DNA from: CAVVTR01 sp963751245
Lineage (GTDB): Bacteria; Acidobacteriota; Thermoanaerobaculia; Thermoanaerobaculales; Thermoanaerobaculaceae
Direction: 5' to 3'
Assembly: GCA_963751245.1 (NCBI GenBank)
Contig: CAVVTR010000007.1
Coordinates: forward strand, 1-64,000
DNA: 64,000 nt
Part shown: positions 17,995 to 27,387 of the stretch, in pieces
Position numbering within the stretch: position 1 is the stretch's first letter
Layout: each line of letters opens with the position of its first letter
Translations under genes and position numbers: made by a program
Notes under the pieces: generated by a model
Told to the model about the DNA's origin: nothing
Database searches by the model: none
Seen by the model: the letters and a program-made list of their open reading frames with translations, nothing else

Positions 17995-18312
17995 TTACGG
18001 AGCCGGAGGCGACGGCGTTGGCGTCGCGGTGGGAGTCGGGGAAGGCAGCACGACCACGACCTCGCCCGGCGCCGCGACGTCCAGGGTCTCCCGGGCAGCG
18101 CGCTCCCGCGCCTCGCGCTCCTCCTTCAGCGCCGTCACCTGCCGCTCGAGCTCGCGGTTCGCCCTCTCCAGCGCGGCGCGGTGAGCCTCCAACGCCTCCA
18201 GCTCCCGGCGCGCCGAGCGCACGCTGGCGGCGCCGCTCCACCACCCCCACGCCGCCACCGCCGCCAGCAGCGGGAGCACGATCAGGAGCAGTCGGCGTCT
18301 CGGCAGCCTCAC
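17995..18312 (-). CDS. ftsB: FtsB/DivIC-like cell-division protein
   Basis: 105 residues. An N-terminal membrane helix (LLLIVLPLLAAVAAWGWW) is followed by a leucine-zipper-like coiled coil (ARRELEALEAHRAALERANRELERQ broken into heptads) and a Pro/Thr-rich tail. FtsB bridges FtsL and FtsQ in the divisome. GTG at 18312 overlaps the eno stop as GTGA; eno-ftsB is a common gene pair, which supports the call. The proline-rich tail is longer than usual. Confidence 0.8.
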   Translation of the reverse strand: MRLPRRRLLLIVLPLLAAVAAWGWWSGAASVRSARRELEALEAHRAALERANRELERQVTALKEEREARERAARETLDVAAPGEVVVVLPSPTPTATPTPSPPAP

Positions 18313-19589
18313 AGGAGGAACGGGGTTCCCCCGGCAAAGACGGCGGCGTCCCCGAGCTCCTCCTCGATGCGGAGCAGCCGGTTGTACTTGGCGATCCGCT
18401 CGCCGCGCGAGGCCGAGCCCGTCTTGATCAGCCCGCACCCGCACGCCACGACCAGGTCCGCGATGGTGGTGTCCTCGGTCTCGCCGGAGCGGTGGGAGAT
18501 CATCGCGCGCCAGCCCCGGTGCAGGGCGAGCCGGAGCGCACGTTGGGTCTCCGACAGCGTCCCGATCTGGTTGAGCTTGATGAGCACGGCGTTGGCGACG
18601 TCCTCGCGGATCGCCCGGGCGATGATCGCCGGGTTCGTGACGAAGATGTCGTCGCCGACCAGGAGGACCCGGTCGCCCAGCCGCCGCTGAAGCTCCTTCC
18701 ACCCGTCCCAGTCGTCCTCGGACAGGCCGTCCTCGATGGCTACGATGGGGAACTCGCCGACCCACTCCTCGTAGAGCGCGATGAGGTCCCCGGCGCTGAG
18801 GCCTTCCCGCCCCTCCCCCGGGAGGGCGTAGCCCGTGCCGGTGGCGAACTCGCTGCCGGCCGCGTCCAGGGCGATGGAGACCTGGCGACCCGGCTCGTAA
18901 CCCGCGTCGGCGATGGCCCGGACGAGGAACTCGAGAGCGGCGCGGTTGCTCGGGAGGCTCGGGGCGAACCCGCCCTCGTCGCCCACCGCGGTCACGTGCC
19001 CGGCCTTCTTGAGGGCGTCCTTGAGCACGTGAAAGATCTCGACACCCGCCCGCAGCGCCTCGGAGAACGTCCCCAGGCCGTGCGGAACGAGCATGAACTC
19101 CTGGATGTCGAGGGAGTTGTCCGCGTGGGCACCACCGTTGATGACGTTCATGCAGGGCACCGGGAGCAGCGTGGCGCTGGTCCCGCCCAGGTAGCGGTAG
19201 AGCGGCAGGCCGCTCTGCTCCGCGGCGGCGCGGGCCACGGCCAACGACACCGCCAGGATCGCGTTGGCGCCCAGGCGGCTCTTGTCCTCGGTGCCGTCCA
19301 GCACGCACAGCGCCCGATCGATGTTGCCCTGATCGCGGGCGTCGAAGCCCACCACCCGCCCGGCGATCTCGGTGTTCACGTGGCTCACCGCGGCCTGGAC
19401 CCCCTTGCCGCGGTAGCGGCTCGCGTCGCCATCGCGGAGCTCCAGCGCCTCGCGGCTCCCCGTCGACGCCCCCGACGGCACGATGGCGACGCCCGTGGCG
19501 CCGCCACTGAGCACGACCTCGGCCTCCACGGTGGGGTTGCCGCGGGAATCCAGTACTTCCCTTCCGACCACTTCCTCGATCTCGAACAT
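18309..19589 (-). CDS. eno: Enolase
   Basis: 426 residues, full length. Interconverts 2-phosphoglycerate and phosphoenolpyruvate. Signatures: VLDSRGNPTVEAE, SGASTGSREALELRD, metal ligands in VAIEDGLSEDDW and DDIFVTN, catalytic Lys in LIKLNQIGT, and the C-terminal ISHRSGETEDTTIADL. Start has a GGAGGAA site. Followed directly by ftsB; preceded after eight bases by the phosphohexomutase gene. Confidence 0.98.
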   Translation of the reverse strand: MFEIEEVVGREVLDSRGNPTVEAEVVLSGGATGVAIVPSGASTGSREALELRDGDASRYRGKGVQAAVSHVNTEIAGRVVGFDARDQGNIDRALCVLDGTEDKSRLGANAILAVSLAVARAAAEQSGLPLYRYLGGTSATLLPVPCMNVINGGAHADNSLDIQEFMLVPHGLGTFSEALRAGVEIFHVLKDALKKAGHVTAVGDEGGFAPSLPSNRAALEFLVRAIADAGYEPGRQVSIALDAAGSEFATGTGYALPGEGREGLSAGDLIALYEEWVGEFPIVAIEDGLSEDDWDGWKELQRRLGDRVLLVGDDIFVTNPAIIARAIREDVANAVLIKLNQIGTLSETQRALRLALHRGWRAMISHRSGETEDTTIADLVVACGCGLIKTGSASRGERIAKYNRLLRIEEELGDAAVFAGGTPFLL

Positions 19590-19597
19590 GGTTCCTC

Positions 19598-21004
19598 CTA
19601 CGCGCTGCCGTGGGTGGCGAGGAGCCGGCGCAGCTCACGGACGAGCTCCCTGAGCTGCCGGCTCGACGTCGCCTCCGCGTGCAGCCGCAACTTCGCTTCC
19701 GTGCCGGCCTCACGGACGAGCACCCAGGCCCCCCCCTCGAGCTCGAGGAGGAGCCCGTCCCGGCGGTCCTCGCGGACCACACGGAGGCCGGCGAACTCCT
19801 TGTGCCGCCCCTTGCGGAGGCGCTCCAGCGCGGTGCGCGCCCGCTCGGTGAGGGGCAGCTGCGCCCGGCGCGACACCCACGTGCCGTAGCGCGCGTACAG
19901 CCGGCGGGCGAGCTCGGCCAGGCCGACCCCCTCCACCGCCACGAGCTCGGCCAGCAGCAGCGAGGCGTAGATCCCGTCCCGCTCCGGCAGGTGGGACACC
20001 AGCCCCAGACCGGCCGACTCCTCGGAGGCGATGGCCAGCGTGCCGTCCAGCATGAGCGGCCCGAAGTAGTGGAAGCCCACGGGCGTCTCGTGCAGAGGCA
20101 CGTCCGCGGCCTCGGCGATGCGGTCGATGAGCCGCGTCGTCGCCACGGTCCGACCGACGCCGCCGCGCACGCCCCGGCGGCGGACCAGGTAGTCCACGAG
20201 GAGGGCCACGGCCAGCTGGGCCGGGACGGCGCGGCAGGCGGCGTCCACCACCCCGAAGCGGTCGCCGTCACCGTCCGTGGCCAGGCCCAGGTGCGCCCCA
20301 CTCGACCGCACCACCTCGCGCAGGCCGGCGAGGTTCTGCGGCGTGCACTCGGGGGAGTAGCCGCCGAAGTACGGGTCCTTGGTGGTGTGGATGACGTGGG
20401 TGGCCACCCCGTGCTGCAGGAGGACGCGGTCGAGGAACTCCCTCGCGGTGCCGAACAGGGGATCCACCGCCACCACCAGTCCGGCGCGCCGCACGGCGTC
20501 CCAGTCGATGTCCCTGGACAGGCTGGCCAGGTAGCCGGCGGTGAGCTCCGCCGTGGACGCGAGCTCGCGGCGCGGCACGTGGAAGTCCTCGAACGTCGAG
20601 GCCTTTCGGTCGGCCGCCGCCTCGATCTGCTTGGTGAGCTCCCGGGGCATGAGGGTGCCGTGCTCCGTGTAGAGCTTGACGCCGTTGTACTCGGCGGAGT
20701 TGTGCGAGGCCGTGAACATCACGCCCAGGCGGGCGCCGTGCTCGCGCACCGCGAACGCGAGGCACGGGCTCGGCAGGTCGCGCTCGGACATCACCGCCGG
20801 AAAGCCGTGGTGCGTGAACACGGCGACAGCCTCCCGAGCGAACTTCTCGGAGAGAAGCCGGGTGTCGTAGGAGATCAGGACATCCCCCGCCCCGCCGCGA
20901 CGCTGCAACACGTCCACCGTGGCCTCGAGCATGAGGCGCACGTTACGGAAGGTGAAGTCCTGACCCACGACCCCTCGCCAGCCGGAGGTGGAGAAGCGGA
21001 TCAT
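19598..21004 (-). CDS. Phosphoglucomutase/phosphomannomutase family protein
   Basis: 468 residues of the alpha-D-phosphohexomutase fold. N-terminal FSTSGWRGVVGQDFT, phosphoserine loop TASHNSAEYNGVK, metal loop DGDGDRFG, sugar loop ASEESAG, and phosphate loop REAGTEAKLRLHAE. It moves phosphate between C1 and C6 of a hexose. The SGWRG start and SAEYNG loop fit the archaeal-like or PgcA-type group rather than GlmM. It could supply mannose-1-phosphate to the ManC enzyme at 58.3 kb. ATG 21004; a TAGCCT box is 14 bases upstream. Confidence 0.9.
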   Translation of the reverse strand: MIRFSTSGWRGVVGQDFTFRNVRLMLEATVDVLQRRGGAGDVLISYDTRLLSEKFAREAVAVFTHHGFPAVMSERDLPSPCLAFAVREHGARLGVMFTASHNSAEYNGVKLYTEHGTLMPRELTKQIEAAADRKASTFEDFHVPRRELASTAELTAGYLASLSRDIDWDAVRRAGLVVAVDPLFGTAREFLDRVLLQHGVATHVIHTTKDPYFGGYSPECTPQNLAGLREVVRSSGAHLGLATDGDGDRFGVVDAACRAVPAQLAVALLVDYLVRRRGVRGGVGRTVATTRLIDRIAEAADVPLHETPVGFHYFGPLMLDGTLAIASEESAGLGLVSHLPERDGIYASLLLAELVAVEGVGLAELARRLYARYGTWVSRRAQLPLTERARTALERLRKGRHKEFAGLRVVREDRRDGLLLELEGGAWVLVREAGTEAKLRLHAEATSSRQLRELVRELRRLLATHGSA

Positions 21005-21192
21005 CGCCGTTCACGGCGAGGCTAGCACAGCTGGCGCGTGCTGCGCGACGGCGGGACGCCCCGCCGCCGCGCGGGGAAGTCTCTCCCGCGCGCGGGGGTT
21101 ACACTCCAGGTGCCCGGTGGGGACGTGGCCCCACGGTGGCCCGGGCGCCGGCGCGCGGAACCACCGGCGCCGGGGAAGGCGAGGGCGCAGGA

Positions 21193-22226
21193 ATGCAGGA
21201 ACGGGACACGGCGGCAGGCGGCGGGACGAGGGCCGCCGCCGGGGCCGGCCGCCGCCGGTGCGCGGCAGGGATGCTGGCGGGCGCGCTCCTCGTCCTCGCC
21301 GCCTGCGCGACCCCGGGCGCCCGGCCGGCGCCGGTGACGCCCCGGGAGCCCTGGCGGCAGGTGCGCGCCGCCGTCATCGCCGCGATCAACCGTGCCCGCA
21401 CCGCGGAGGGCCTGCGCCCCCTCGCCTACGATCCCGTGCTCGAGCTCGTCGGGGACGCGTTCTGCGCCCGCCTCGCCGCCGAGGACCTGAGCGGCCACGT
21501 CGCCGCCGACGGCGTCCCTCCCTACCTGCGCTACCTGGTCGCCGGCGGCCACGGCTACCACCTCGAGAACGTCGGAGCGGTCCACGCCGCCGCGCCGGTG
21601 CGCCCCTGGGAGGTGGAGGGGATGGCGCTCGAGAGCCTGCGGCGGATGCTCGCCGAGCGGCCCCCCAACGACGGCCACCGCCGGGTGCTGCTGGACCCTG
21701 CGCTGACCCACGTGGGCATCGGCGTCGCGGTCCGCGGCCGCGAGCTCCGCGTCAGCCACGAGCTCGCCACCGAGGTTGCCTCCGAGTGGGAGGCGCCGCC
21801 CGCCGCGGCGCGCCCCGGCGCGTCGTTGCGCCTCGCCGGCCGCGTGCCGGCCCCGTGGCACGTCACCGCCGTCGAGGTGCTGCGGGGGCCGCTGCCCCGC
21901 CCCCCCGGCCGGGCCGCCCTCCTCGCGGCACACGGCTACAGCTACCCCCCCGCGTCGGCGTCATCCGGGCGGCGAGCGCCGGGGCCGGCCGCCTCCTCAC
22001 CGGGGGCGCCTACACGCTCCGGCTCGCCGAGGACGGCGCCTTCACCTTCGACTGGGTGGCCGGCGACGAGCCCGCCGTCGAGGTCGCGGTGGTCTGGGCG
22101 GGCCGCACCCCCGGCGGAGCGGCGGTGCCGGTGGCCGCCGGCGCCACCGCCCTGACCGTCTCCGGCGAGCTTCCGGCGGCCCTGCGCACGTGGCAGCCGC
22201 CGCCCGCGGACGGGCGCCGTCGCTAG
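21193..22226 (+). CDS. CAP/SCP-domain lipoprotein, frameshifted in a C-run
   Basis: A lipoprotein signal (MLAGALLVLAAC, lipobox LAAC) precedes a CAP domain: INRARTAEGLRPLAYDP, then SGHVAADGVPPYLRY, ENVGAV and VGIGVAV. CAP proteins are extracytoplasmic and of varied function. The reading frame is lost at the C-run near 21949-21955 (seven C). Eight C would join it to the open downstream frame (VGVIRAASAGAGRLLTG to the TAG at 22226). With one added base the gene is 345 codons (344 residues). The downstream beta-rich stretch (TFDWVAGDEPAVEVAVVW) resembles a C-terminal sandwich. Start could also be the ATG at 21271. Confidence 0.75.
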
Positions 22227-22255
22227 GGCGCCGGGAAGGACGAGGCCCACGACCC

Positions 22256-23458
22256 ATGGCCGGACCAGCCATCTACCTCGACTACAACGCCACCACGCCG
22301 CTGGACCCCCGCGTGATCGACGCCATGCGGCCGTGCTGGCAGGAGCACTTCGGCAACCCCGCCTCGACCACCCACGCCTTCGGATGGGCGGCGGCCGCGC
22401 TGGTGGACGCGGCGCGGATCAGCCTGGCCCGCGGCCTCGGCGCGCGGCCCGACGAGATCGTCTTCACCTCCGGCGCCACGGAGGCCGACAACCTGGCGAT
22501 CAAGGGCACGGCCTGGGCCTCGCGGGAGCGCGGCGACCACATCGTGACCTGTGCCACCGAGCACAAGGCCGTCCTCGACCCCTGCCACCGTCTCGCCTCC
22601 GACGGCTTCGCCGTCACGGTGGTACCGGTGCGCCGGGACGGCCTGGTCGACGAGAACGCCTTCCTGGCGGCGCTGACGCCGCGCACCGTCCTCGCCTCCG
22701 TGATGCTGGCCAACAACGAGACCGGCGTGCTGCAGCCCGTGGCCTCCCTCGCGCACCTGTGCCGCGAGCGCGGCGTCCGCTTCCACTGCGACGCGACGCA
22801 GGCAGTGGGCCGGATCCCCGTTTCCCTCGCAGCGCTTGGCGTGGACCTCCTGTCGTGCTCGGCCCACAAGCTCTACGGGCCCCGGGGCGTCGGCGCCCTG
22901 CTCGTGCGGCGCACGACCCCCCGTCAGCGCCTCGTCCCCCTGCTGGACGGGGGCGGGCACCAGCAGGGGCTGCGGTCGGGCACGCTGAACGCTCCCGGGA
23001 TCGTCGGCTTCGCCCGCGCCCTCGAGCTGTGCCTGGGCGAGCAGGAGGCGGAGGCCGGCCGGCTGGCGGCGCTGCGGGACCGCCTTCGCGACGCCGTGGC
23101 CGGAGCCCTCGCCGGCGTCGTGGAGAACGGAGGGGAGGCGCCCCGGCTGCCCAACACCCTCTCCCTCTCCTTCGCCGGCGTGGATGGCGGCGCGCTCCTC
23201 GCCGGCCTGGGCTCCCTGGCCGTCTCTCCCGGCTCCGCCTGCACCTCGGCGGACCCCCGCCCGTCCCACGTGCTCCTCGCCCTCGGCCACTCCTCCGGGC
23301 TCGCCCGGGCGTCGCTGCGTCTCTCCCTGGGCCGCTGGACGACGGAGGAGGAGGTGGACGAGGCGGCGGCGGTGGTGATCCGCCAGGTCACCCGGTTACG
23401 CGACGCCTCGCCGCCGTGGAGGGGTGGCCGCCGCACCGGCGGCGGGAGCGGCGGGTAG
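22256..23458 (+). CDS. iscS: Cysteine desulfurase (IscS/NifS)
   Basis: 400 residues. Removes sulfur from cysteine for Fe-S clusters and thiolated cofactors. YLDYNATTPLDPRV at the N-terminus, SGATEADNLAIKG, cofactor lysine Lys205 in SAHKLYGPRG, and active-site Cys329 in SPGSACTS on the mobile loop. Ends with a glycine-rich tail. Followed one base later by the mfd start. It presumably supplies sulfur to the Mrp and MIP18-type factors at 5-7 kb and perhaps to SelA-linked selenium metabolism. Confidence 0.93.
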   Translation: MAGPAIYLDYNATTPLDPRVIDAMRPCWQEHFGNPASTTHAFGWAAAALVDAARISLARGLGARPDEIVFTSGATEADNLAIKGTAWASRERGDHIVTCATEHKAVLDPCHRLASDGFAVTVVPVRRDGLVDENAFLAALTPRTVLASVMLANNETGVLQPVASLAHLCRERGVRFHCDATQAVGRIPVSLAALGVDLLSCSAHKLYGPRGVGALLVRRTTPRQRLVPLLDGGGHQQGLRSGTLNAPGIVGFARALELCLGEQEAEAGRLAALRDRLRDAVAGALAGVVENGGEAPRLPNTLSLSFAGVDGGALLAGLGSLAVSPGSACTSADPRPSHVLLALGHSSGLARASLRLSLGRWTTEEEVDEAAAVVIRQVTRLRDASPPWRGGRRTGGGSGG

Positions 23459-23459
23459 A

Positions 23460-26400
23460 ATGGCCGGTCGGCCGACGGCGCGGACCGGCGGGGAGGAGGT
23501 CGCCGTCAAGGCGTTGTCCCCCATTCTCGGCACCACCCTCGAGCGCCTCGCCCGCCGCCTCCCCCCGGGGGACGGACGGTGCGCCGTGGACGGGGTGTGT
23601 CCGGGGGCCCGCGCCCTGGTCGTCGCGGCCCTGGCCGCCCGGGGCCCCGGCCTCACCGTCGTCGTCCCCACGCCGCGGGACGCCGAGGCGCTGGTGGCCG
23701 GCCTCGACGTCATGGCACCACACCTGCCCGGCGTGGCCTTCCCGGCGGCGGCCGTCGAAGCCTACCTGGGGAAGAGCCCGCCGCTGGGGGCGACGGCGGC
23801 AGCCGTCCTGGCGCTGCTGCGCGTCGCCAACGGCACCGCTCGGGTCCTGGTCGTACCGGCCCGGGCGCTGCCCTATCCGCTTCCGGACCCGGCGAGCCTG
23901 CCCGGGCGGGCCCCCCGGGTCGGCCCCGGCGACCGGCTCGACCCCGCGGCGTTCGCCCGGACGCTCGCCGGCGCCGGCTACCGCCGCGTGGAGCTTGTGG
24001 AGGAGGCCGGCGAGTTCGCCCTCCGGGGCCAGATCCTCGACCTCGCCACCCCGGACCGCTTCATCCGGGTGGTCCTCGACGTGGACCTCGTCGAGACCGT
24101 CCACGAGTTCGATCCCGCGACCCAGCGCTCCACCGCCCCGCTGGAAGGCGCCGGCATCCTCCCGCTGAGGCTCTTCGCCACCGACGACGAGACCCGCGAG
24201 GCGCTGGCGGTGCGCCTGGAGGAGGTGGGGGCGCCGCTGGCCGCCTCCGCCGCCCTGGACGGCACCCGGCCGGAGCTGTGGGAGGGGCTCGCGGGCTGGG
24301 TGCAGCCCCACCGCCGGGTGTGGGAGCTCCTTCCCGCGCTGGCGGTGTGCGAGGCGGCCGGCGTCCACGCAGAGGTGGAGCGCACCTTCGCCACCCTGGG
24401 CCACGCCCGCGAGGCGCTGCTCCGCGACGGCGTCGCCCTCCCCGGGCCGGAACGGTGGCTCACCTGCGCAGAGGACTGCTCCACCGCCCTCGCAGCCGCC
24501 CACCGCATCGAGGAGCTCGCCGTCGAGGACGGCGAGGACTGGATCCGCCTCCGCACGGCGCCGCCGCCGTCCATGGCCACGCGTCCGCAGGTCCTCGTGG
24601 ACTCCCTGCGCAAGGGCATCGCCGAGGGGCTGGCCCAGGCCGTGGTGGCCGCCTCGCCGGGGGAGGCGCAGCGGCTGCTGCACCTCCTCGGGGAGGCGGA
24701 GATCCCCGCGCGCCAGGGGTGGTCGGAGGACGCGGCGGTAGGCGTGGTGACGGGGACCATGCCGCGGGGATTCACCTGGCCCGACGGTGCCCTCACCGTC
24801 TTCGGACGCGCCGACGTGACCACCCTGCCGCCCCCGGCGAGGCCGCGGCGCAGCCTGGCCACGGTGCTGTCGGAGATGCGCGATCTCAAGGTGGGGGATT
24901 TCGTGGTCCACGCCGAGCACGGCATCGGGCGCTTCACGGGCTTCCGCTCGCTGGAGATGGACGGCTCCGGCCTCGAGTGCGTCGAGCTGGAGTACGCCGG
25001 GGGGGGAAAGCTCATGGTGCCCCTCCACCGCGCCGACGTGCTCGAGAAGTACGCCGGCGCCGAGAGCACGCCTCCCCGGCTGGACCGGCTGGGGGGCGGC
25101 GGCTGGACGCGGGCGAAGGCCCGTGTGAAGAAGGCCCTCAAGGACATGGCGGAGGAGCTCCTCCGCGTTCAGGCCCAGCGGGAGACGGCGGAGGGCTTCG
25201 CGTTCTCCAAGGACAGTCCGTGGCAGCGGGAGTTCGAGGCGGCGTTCGAGTACGAGCTCACGTCGGACCAGGACCAGGCCACCCGCGAGGTCAAGCGGGA
25301 CATGGAGTCTCACCGCCCCATGGACCGCCTGCTGGTGGGGGACGTGGGCTACGGCAAGACCGAGGTGGCCATGCGCGCGGCGTTCAAGGCGGTGATGGAC
25401 GGCAAGCAGGTGGCCGTGCTGGCGCCCACCACCATCCTTGCCGAGCAGCACCTGCGCACGTTCACGCGCCGCTTCGCCGGCTTCCCCGTTGAGATCCGCT
25501 GGATGTCGCGCTTCATCTCCCCGGCCGAACAGAAGAAGGTCGTCTCCGGCATCCGTGAGGGCACGGTGGACATCACCATCGGGACCCATCGGCTGCTCGC
25601 CGCCGACGTGGCGTTCCGGGACCTGGGGCTGCTCGTCGTCGACGAGGAGCAGCGCTTCGGGGTCGGCCAGAAGGAGCGGCTGAAGCGGATGAAGGTGTCG
25701 GTGGACGTGCTGGCGCTTTCCGCCACGCCCATCCCGCGCACCCTCAACCAGGGCCTGGTGGGGCTTCGCGACGTGTCCGTCATCGAGACCCCGCCGCGCG
25801 ACCGGCTGGCGGTGCAGACCCACGTGCTGCCGTTCCGCACCGAGGTGGTCCGCGAGGCGGTCCTCACCGAGATCGCGCGGGGCGGCCAGGCGTTCTTCGT
25901 GCACAACCGGATCCAGTCCATGGGCGCCATGGTGGGGCTGATCCGGGAGACCGTGCCGGAGGCGCGGGTGGTCGCGGCCCACGGCCAGATGGACGAGCGC
26001 GAGCTGGAGCGCGCCATGGACACCTTCATCGAGGGGCGCGCCGACGTCCTCGTGGCCACCGCCATCATCGAGAACGGCCTCGACATCGCCAACGCCAACA
26101 CCCTCATCGTGAACCGTGCCGACCGCTTCGGCCTGGCGCAGCTTTACCAGCTGCGCGGCCGGGTGGGGCGGTCCGACCGCCTCGCCTTCGCCTTCCTGCT
26201 CGTGCCGCCCGACCGGTCGCTGAGCGAGGAGGCCCGGCAGCGGCTGGCCGCGATCACCGAGTTCGCCGAGCTGGGCGCGGGGTTCCGCATCGCCGCCCGG
26301 GACCTGGAGATCCGGGGCGCCGGCAACCTCCTCGGCGCCGAGCAGCACGGCCACCTGCGGGCGGTGGGGTACGAGACCTACTGCCGGCTGCTCGAGGAGG

Positions 26401-26879
26401 CCGTGGCCGAGCTGCGCGGCGAGACCGCCCCGCCGGCCCCCAGCGCGGTGGAGCTCCGGCTCGGCCTCGACCTCCGCCTGCCGGAGAGCGCGATCCCCGC
26501 CGAGAACCTGCGCCTCGTCGTCTACCGCCGCCTCGCCGCCGCGTCCACCGACGAGGAGCTGGCGGCGCTCCGGGAGGAGTTCGCGGACCGCTTCGGGCCG
26601 CCGCCGCCGCAGCTGGACAACCTCATCCTCCACCAGCGGATCCGGCGTCGCGCGGAGGCGCTCGGGATCGTGCGCGCCCGCCACACCGGCGCCACCTTCG
26701 AGCTCGCCCTCGACCCTGCCAACAGCAGCGCCCACGCGGTGGCCATGGCGCTGGTGGAGAGGATGCCCGGCACGGCGGTCTCCCCGTCGGGCGTCGTTCG
26801 CCTGCAGGGAGTGCCCCGCGATCCTGCGGCCGCCGCCACCGAGCTGCTGGAGATTCTCCCGGCCGCGGCCGGCGGGTGA
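23460..26879 (+). CDS. mfd: Transcription-repair coupling factor
   Basis: 1139 residues. Removes stalled RNA polymerase and recruits UvrA. The N-terminal UvrB-like region is at about 1-430. The RNA-polymerase-interacting CarD-like domain is at about 475-540 (GDFVVHAEHGIGRFTGF). Next come the RecG-like helicase motors: Walker A GDVGYGKTE, DEEQ, SATPIPRT, and motif VI QLRGRVGRSDR. The C-terminal TRCF domain is at about 970-1090. ATG at 23460 abuts the iscS stop; the upstream in-frame start at 23424 would lie within iscS. Confidence 0.96.
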   Translation: MAGRPTARTGGEEVAVKALSPILGTTLERLARRLPPGDGRCAVDGVCPGARALVVAALAARGPGLTVVVPTPRDAEALVAGLDVMAPHLPGVAFPAAAVEAYLGKSPPLGATAAAVLALLRVANGTARVLVVPARALPYPLPDPASLPGRAPRVGPGDRLDPAAFARTLAGAGYRRVELVEEAGEFALRGQILDLATPDRFIRVVLDVDLVETVHEFDPATQRSTAPLEGAGILPLRLFATDDETREALAVRLEEVGAPLAASAALDGTRPELWEGLAGWVQPHRRVWELLPALAVCEAAGVHAEVERTFATLGHAREALLRDGVALPGPERWLTCAEDCSTALAAAHRIEELAVEDGEDWIRLRTAPPPSMATRPQVLVDSLRKGIAEGLAQAVVAASPGEAQRLLHLLGEAEIPARQGWSEDAAVGVVTGTMPRGFTWPDGALTVFGRADVTTLPPPARPRRSLATVLSEMRDLKVGDFVVHAEHGIGRFTGFRSLEMDGSGLECVELEYAGGGKLMVPLHRADVLEKYAGAESTPPRLDRLGGGGWTRAKARVKKALKDMAEELLRVQAQRETAEGFAFSKDSPWQREFEAAFEYELTSDQDQATREVKRDMESHRPMDRLLVGDVGYGKTEVAMRAAFKAVMDGKQVAVLAPTTILAEQHLRTFTRRFAGFPVEIRWMSRFISPAEQKKVVSGIREGTVDITIGTHRLLAADVAFRDLGLLVVDEEQRFGVGQKERLKRMKVSVDVLALSATPIPRTLNQGLVGLRDVSVIETPPRDRLAVQTHVLPFRTEVVREAVLTEIARGGQAFFVHNRIQSMGAMVGLIRETVPEARVVAAHGQMDERELERAMDTFIEGRADVLVATAIIENGLDIANANTLIVNRADRFGLAQLYQLRGRVGRSDRLAFAFLLVPPDRSLSEEARQRLAAITEFAELGAGFRIAARDLEIRGAGNLLGAEQHGHLRAVGYETYCRLLEEAVAELRGETAPPAPSAVELRLGLDLRLPESAIPAENLRLVVYRRLAAASTDEELAALREEFADRFGPPPPQLDNLILHQRIRRRAEALGIVRARHTGATFELALDPANSSAHAVAMALVERMPGTAVSPSGVVRLQGVPRDPAAAATELLEILPAAAGG

Positions 26880-26883
26880 TGGC

Positions 26884-27387
26884 TCAGCGCAGCACGAGGA
26901 GGAGCTGCCCGCCCTCCACCGTGTTCCCCGGGGAGACGAGGACGTCCTCCACGGTGCCGTCCGCCTCCGCCACGATCTGGTTCTCCATCTTCATGGCCTC
27001 GAGCACGAGCAGGCTCTGACCCGCGGTGACGGTGGCACCCGCCTCCACGGCGACGCCGACGACCTTGCCGGGGATCGGGGCGCGGATCTCCTGACGTCCC
27101 CCCGCCGCTGCACCCCCCGCCACCACCTCCCGCTCCAGCGGCTCGTGGAGGTCGACCCGGAACTCCATCTGGCCGAAGGACATCCTCCAGCGGTTTCGGG
27201 CCACCTTCTGGGTCGCCACGGCGTACGTGTGCCCGGTGGGGCACAGCAGCGCGGCGAGCCCACGCCCGAGGTCCACCAGCTCCACCCGCCGCCTCCGGCC
27301 GTCCACCGTCACTTCGAACGCCTCGTCGGTCCGCTCCACCGAGACCTCGATGCGCCGGCCGTCCCGGGCCACCCACCAGCGCATCAT
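26884..27387 (-). CDS. Biotin carboxyl carrier subunit of an acyl-CoA carboxylase
   Basis: 167 residues. The N-terminal beta region is followed by a biotinyl-lipoyl domain (APIPGKVVGVAVEAGATVTAGQ) with the biotinylated lysine in EAMKM (Lys133). It carries carboxybiotin between the carboxylase and transferase subunits. ATG 27387 overlaps the stop of the biotin carboxylase gene as ATGA. The subunit set and order (transferase, carboxylase, carrier) fit a propionyl- or acetyl-CoA carboxylase rather than the AccABCD type. Confidence 0.92.
   Translation of the reverse strand: MMRWWVARDGRRIEVSVERTDEAFEVTVDGRRRRVELVDLGRGLAALLCPTGHTYAVATQKVARNRWRMSFGQMEFRVDLHEPLEREVVAGGAAAGGRQEIRAPIPGKVVGVAVEAGATVTAGQSLLVLEAMKMENQIVAEADGTVEDVLVSPGNTVEGGQLLLVLR

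Noticed and set aside
21067..21095. GC-rich inverted repeat between the phosphohexomutase and CAP lipoprotein genes
   Set aside because: Pairing needs a bulge and is expected by chance in such GC-rich sequence; a TACACT box just after it makes a promoter region more likely than a terminator.
23388..26735. An 1115-residue minus-strand frame across mfd
   Set aside because: Mirror of the mfd coding bias, low-complexity His/Glu/Arg/Gly content, no start signal.
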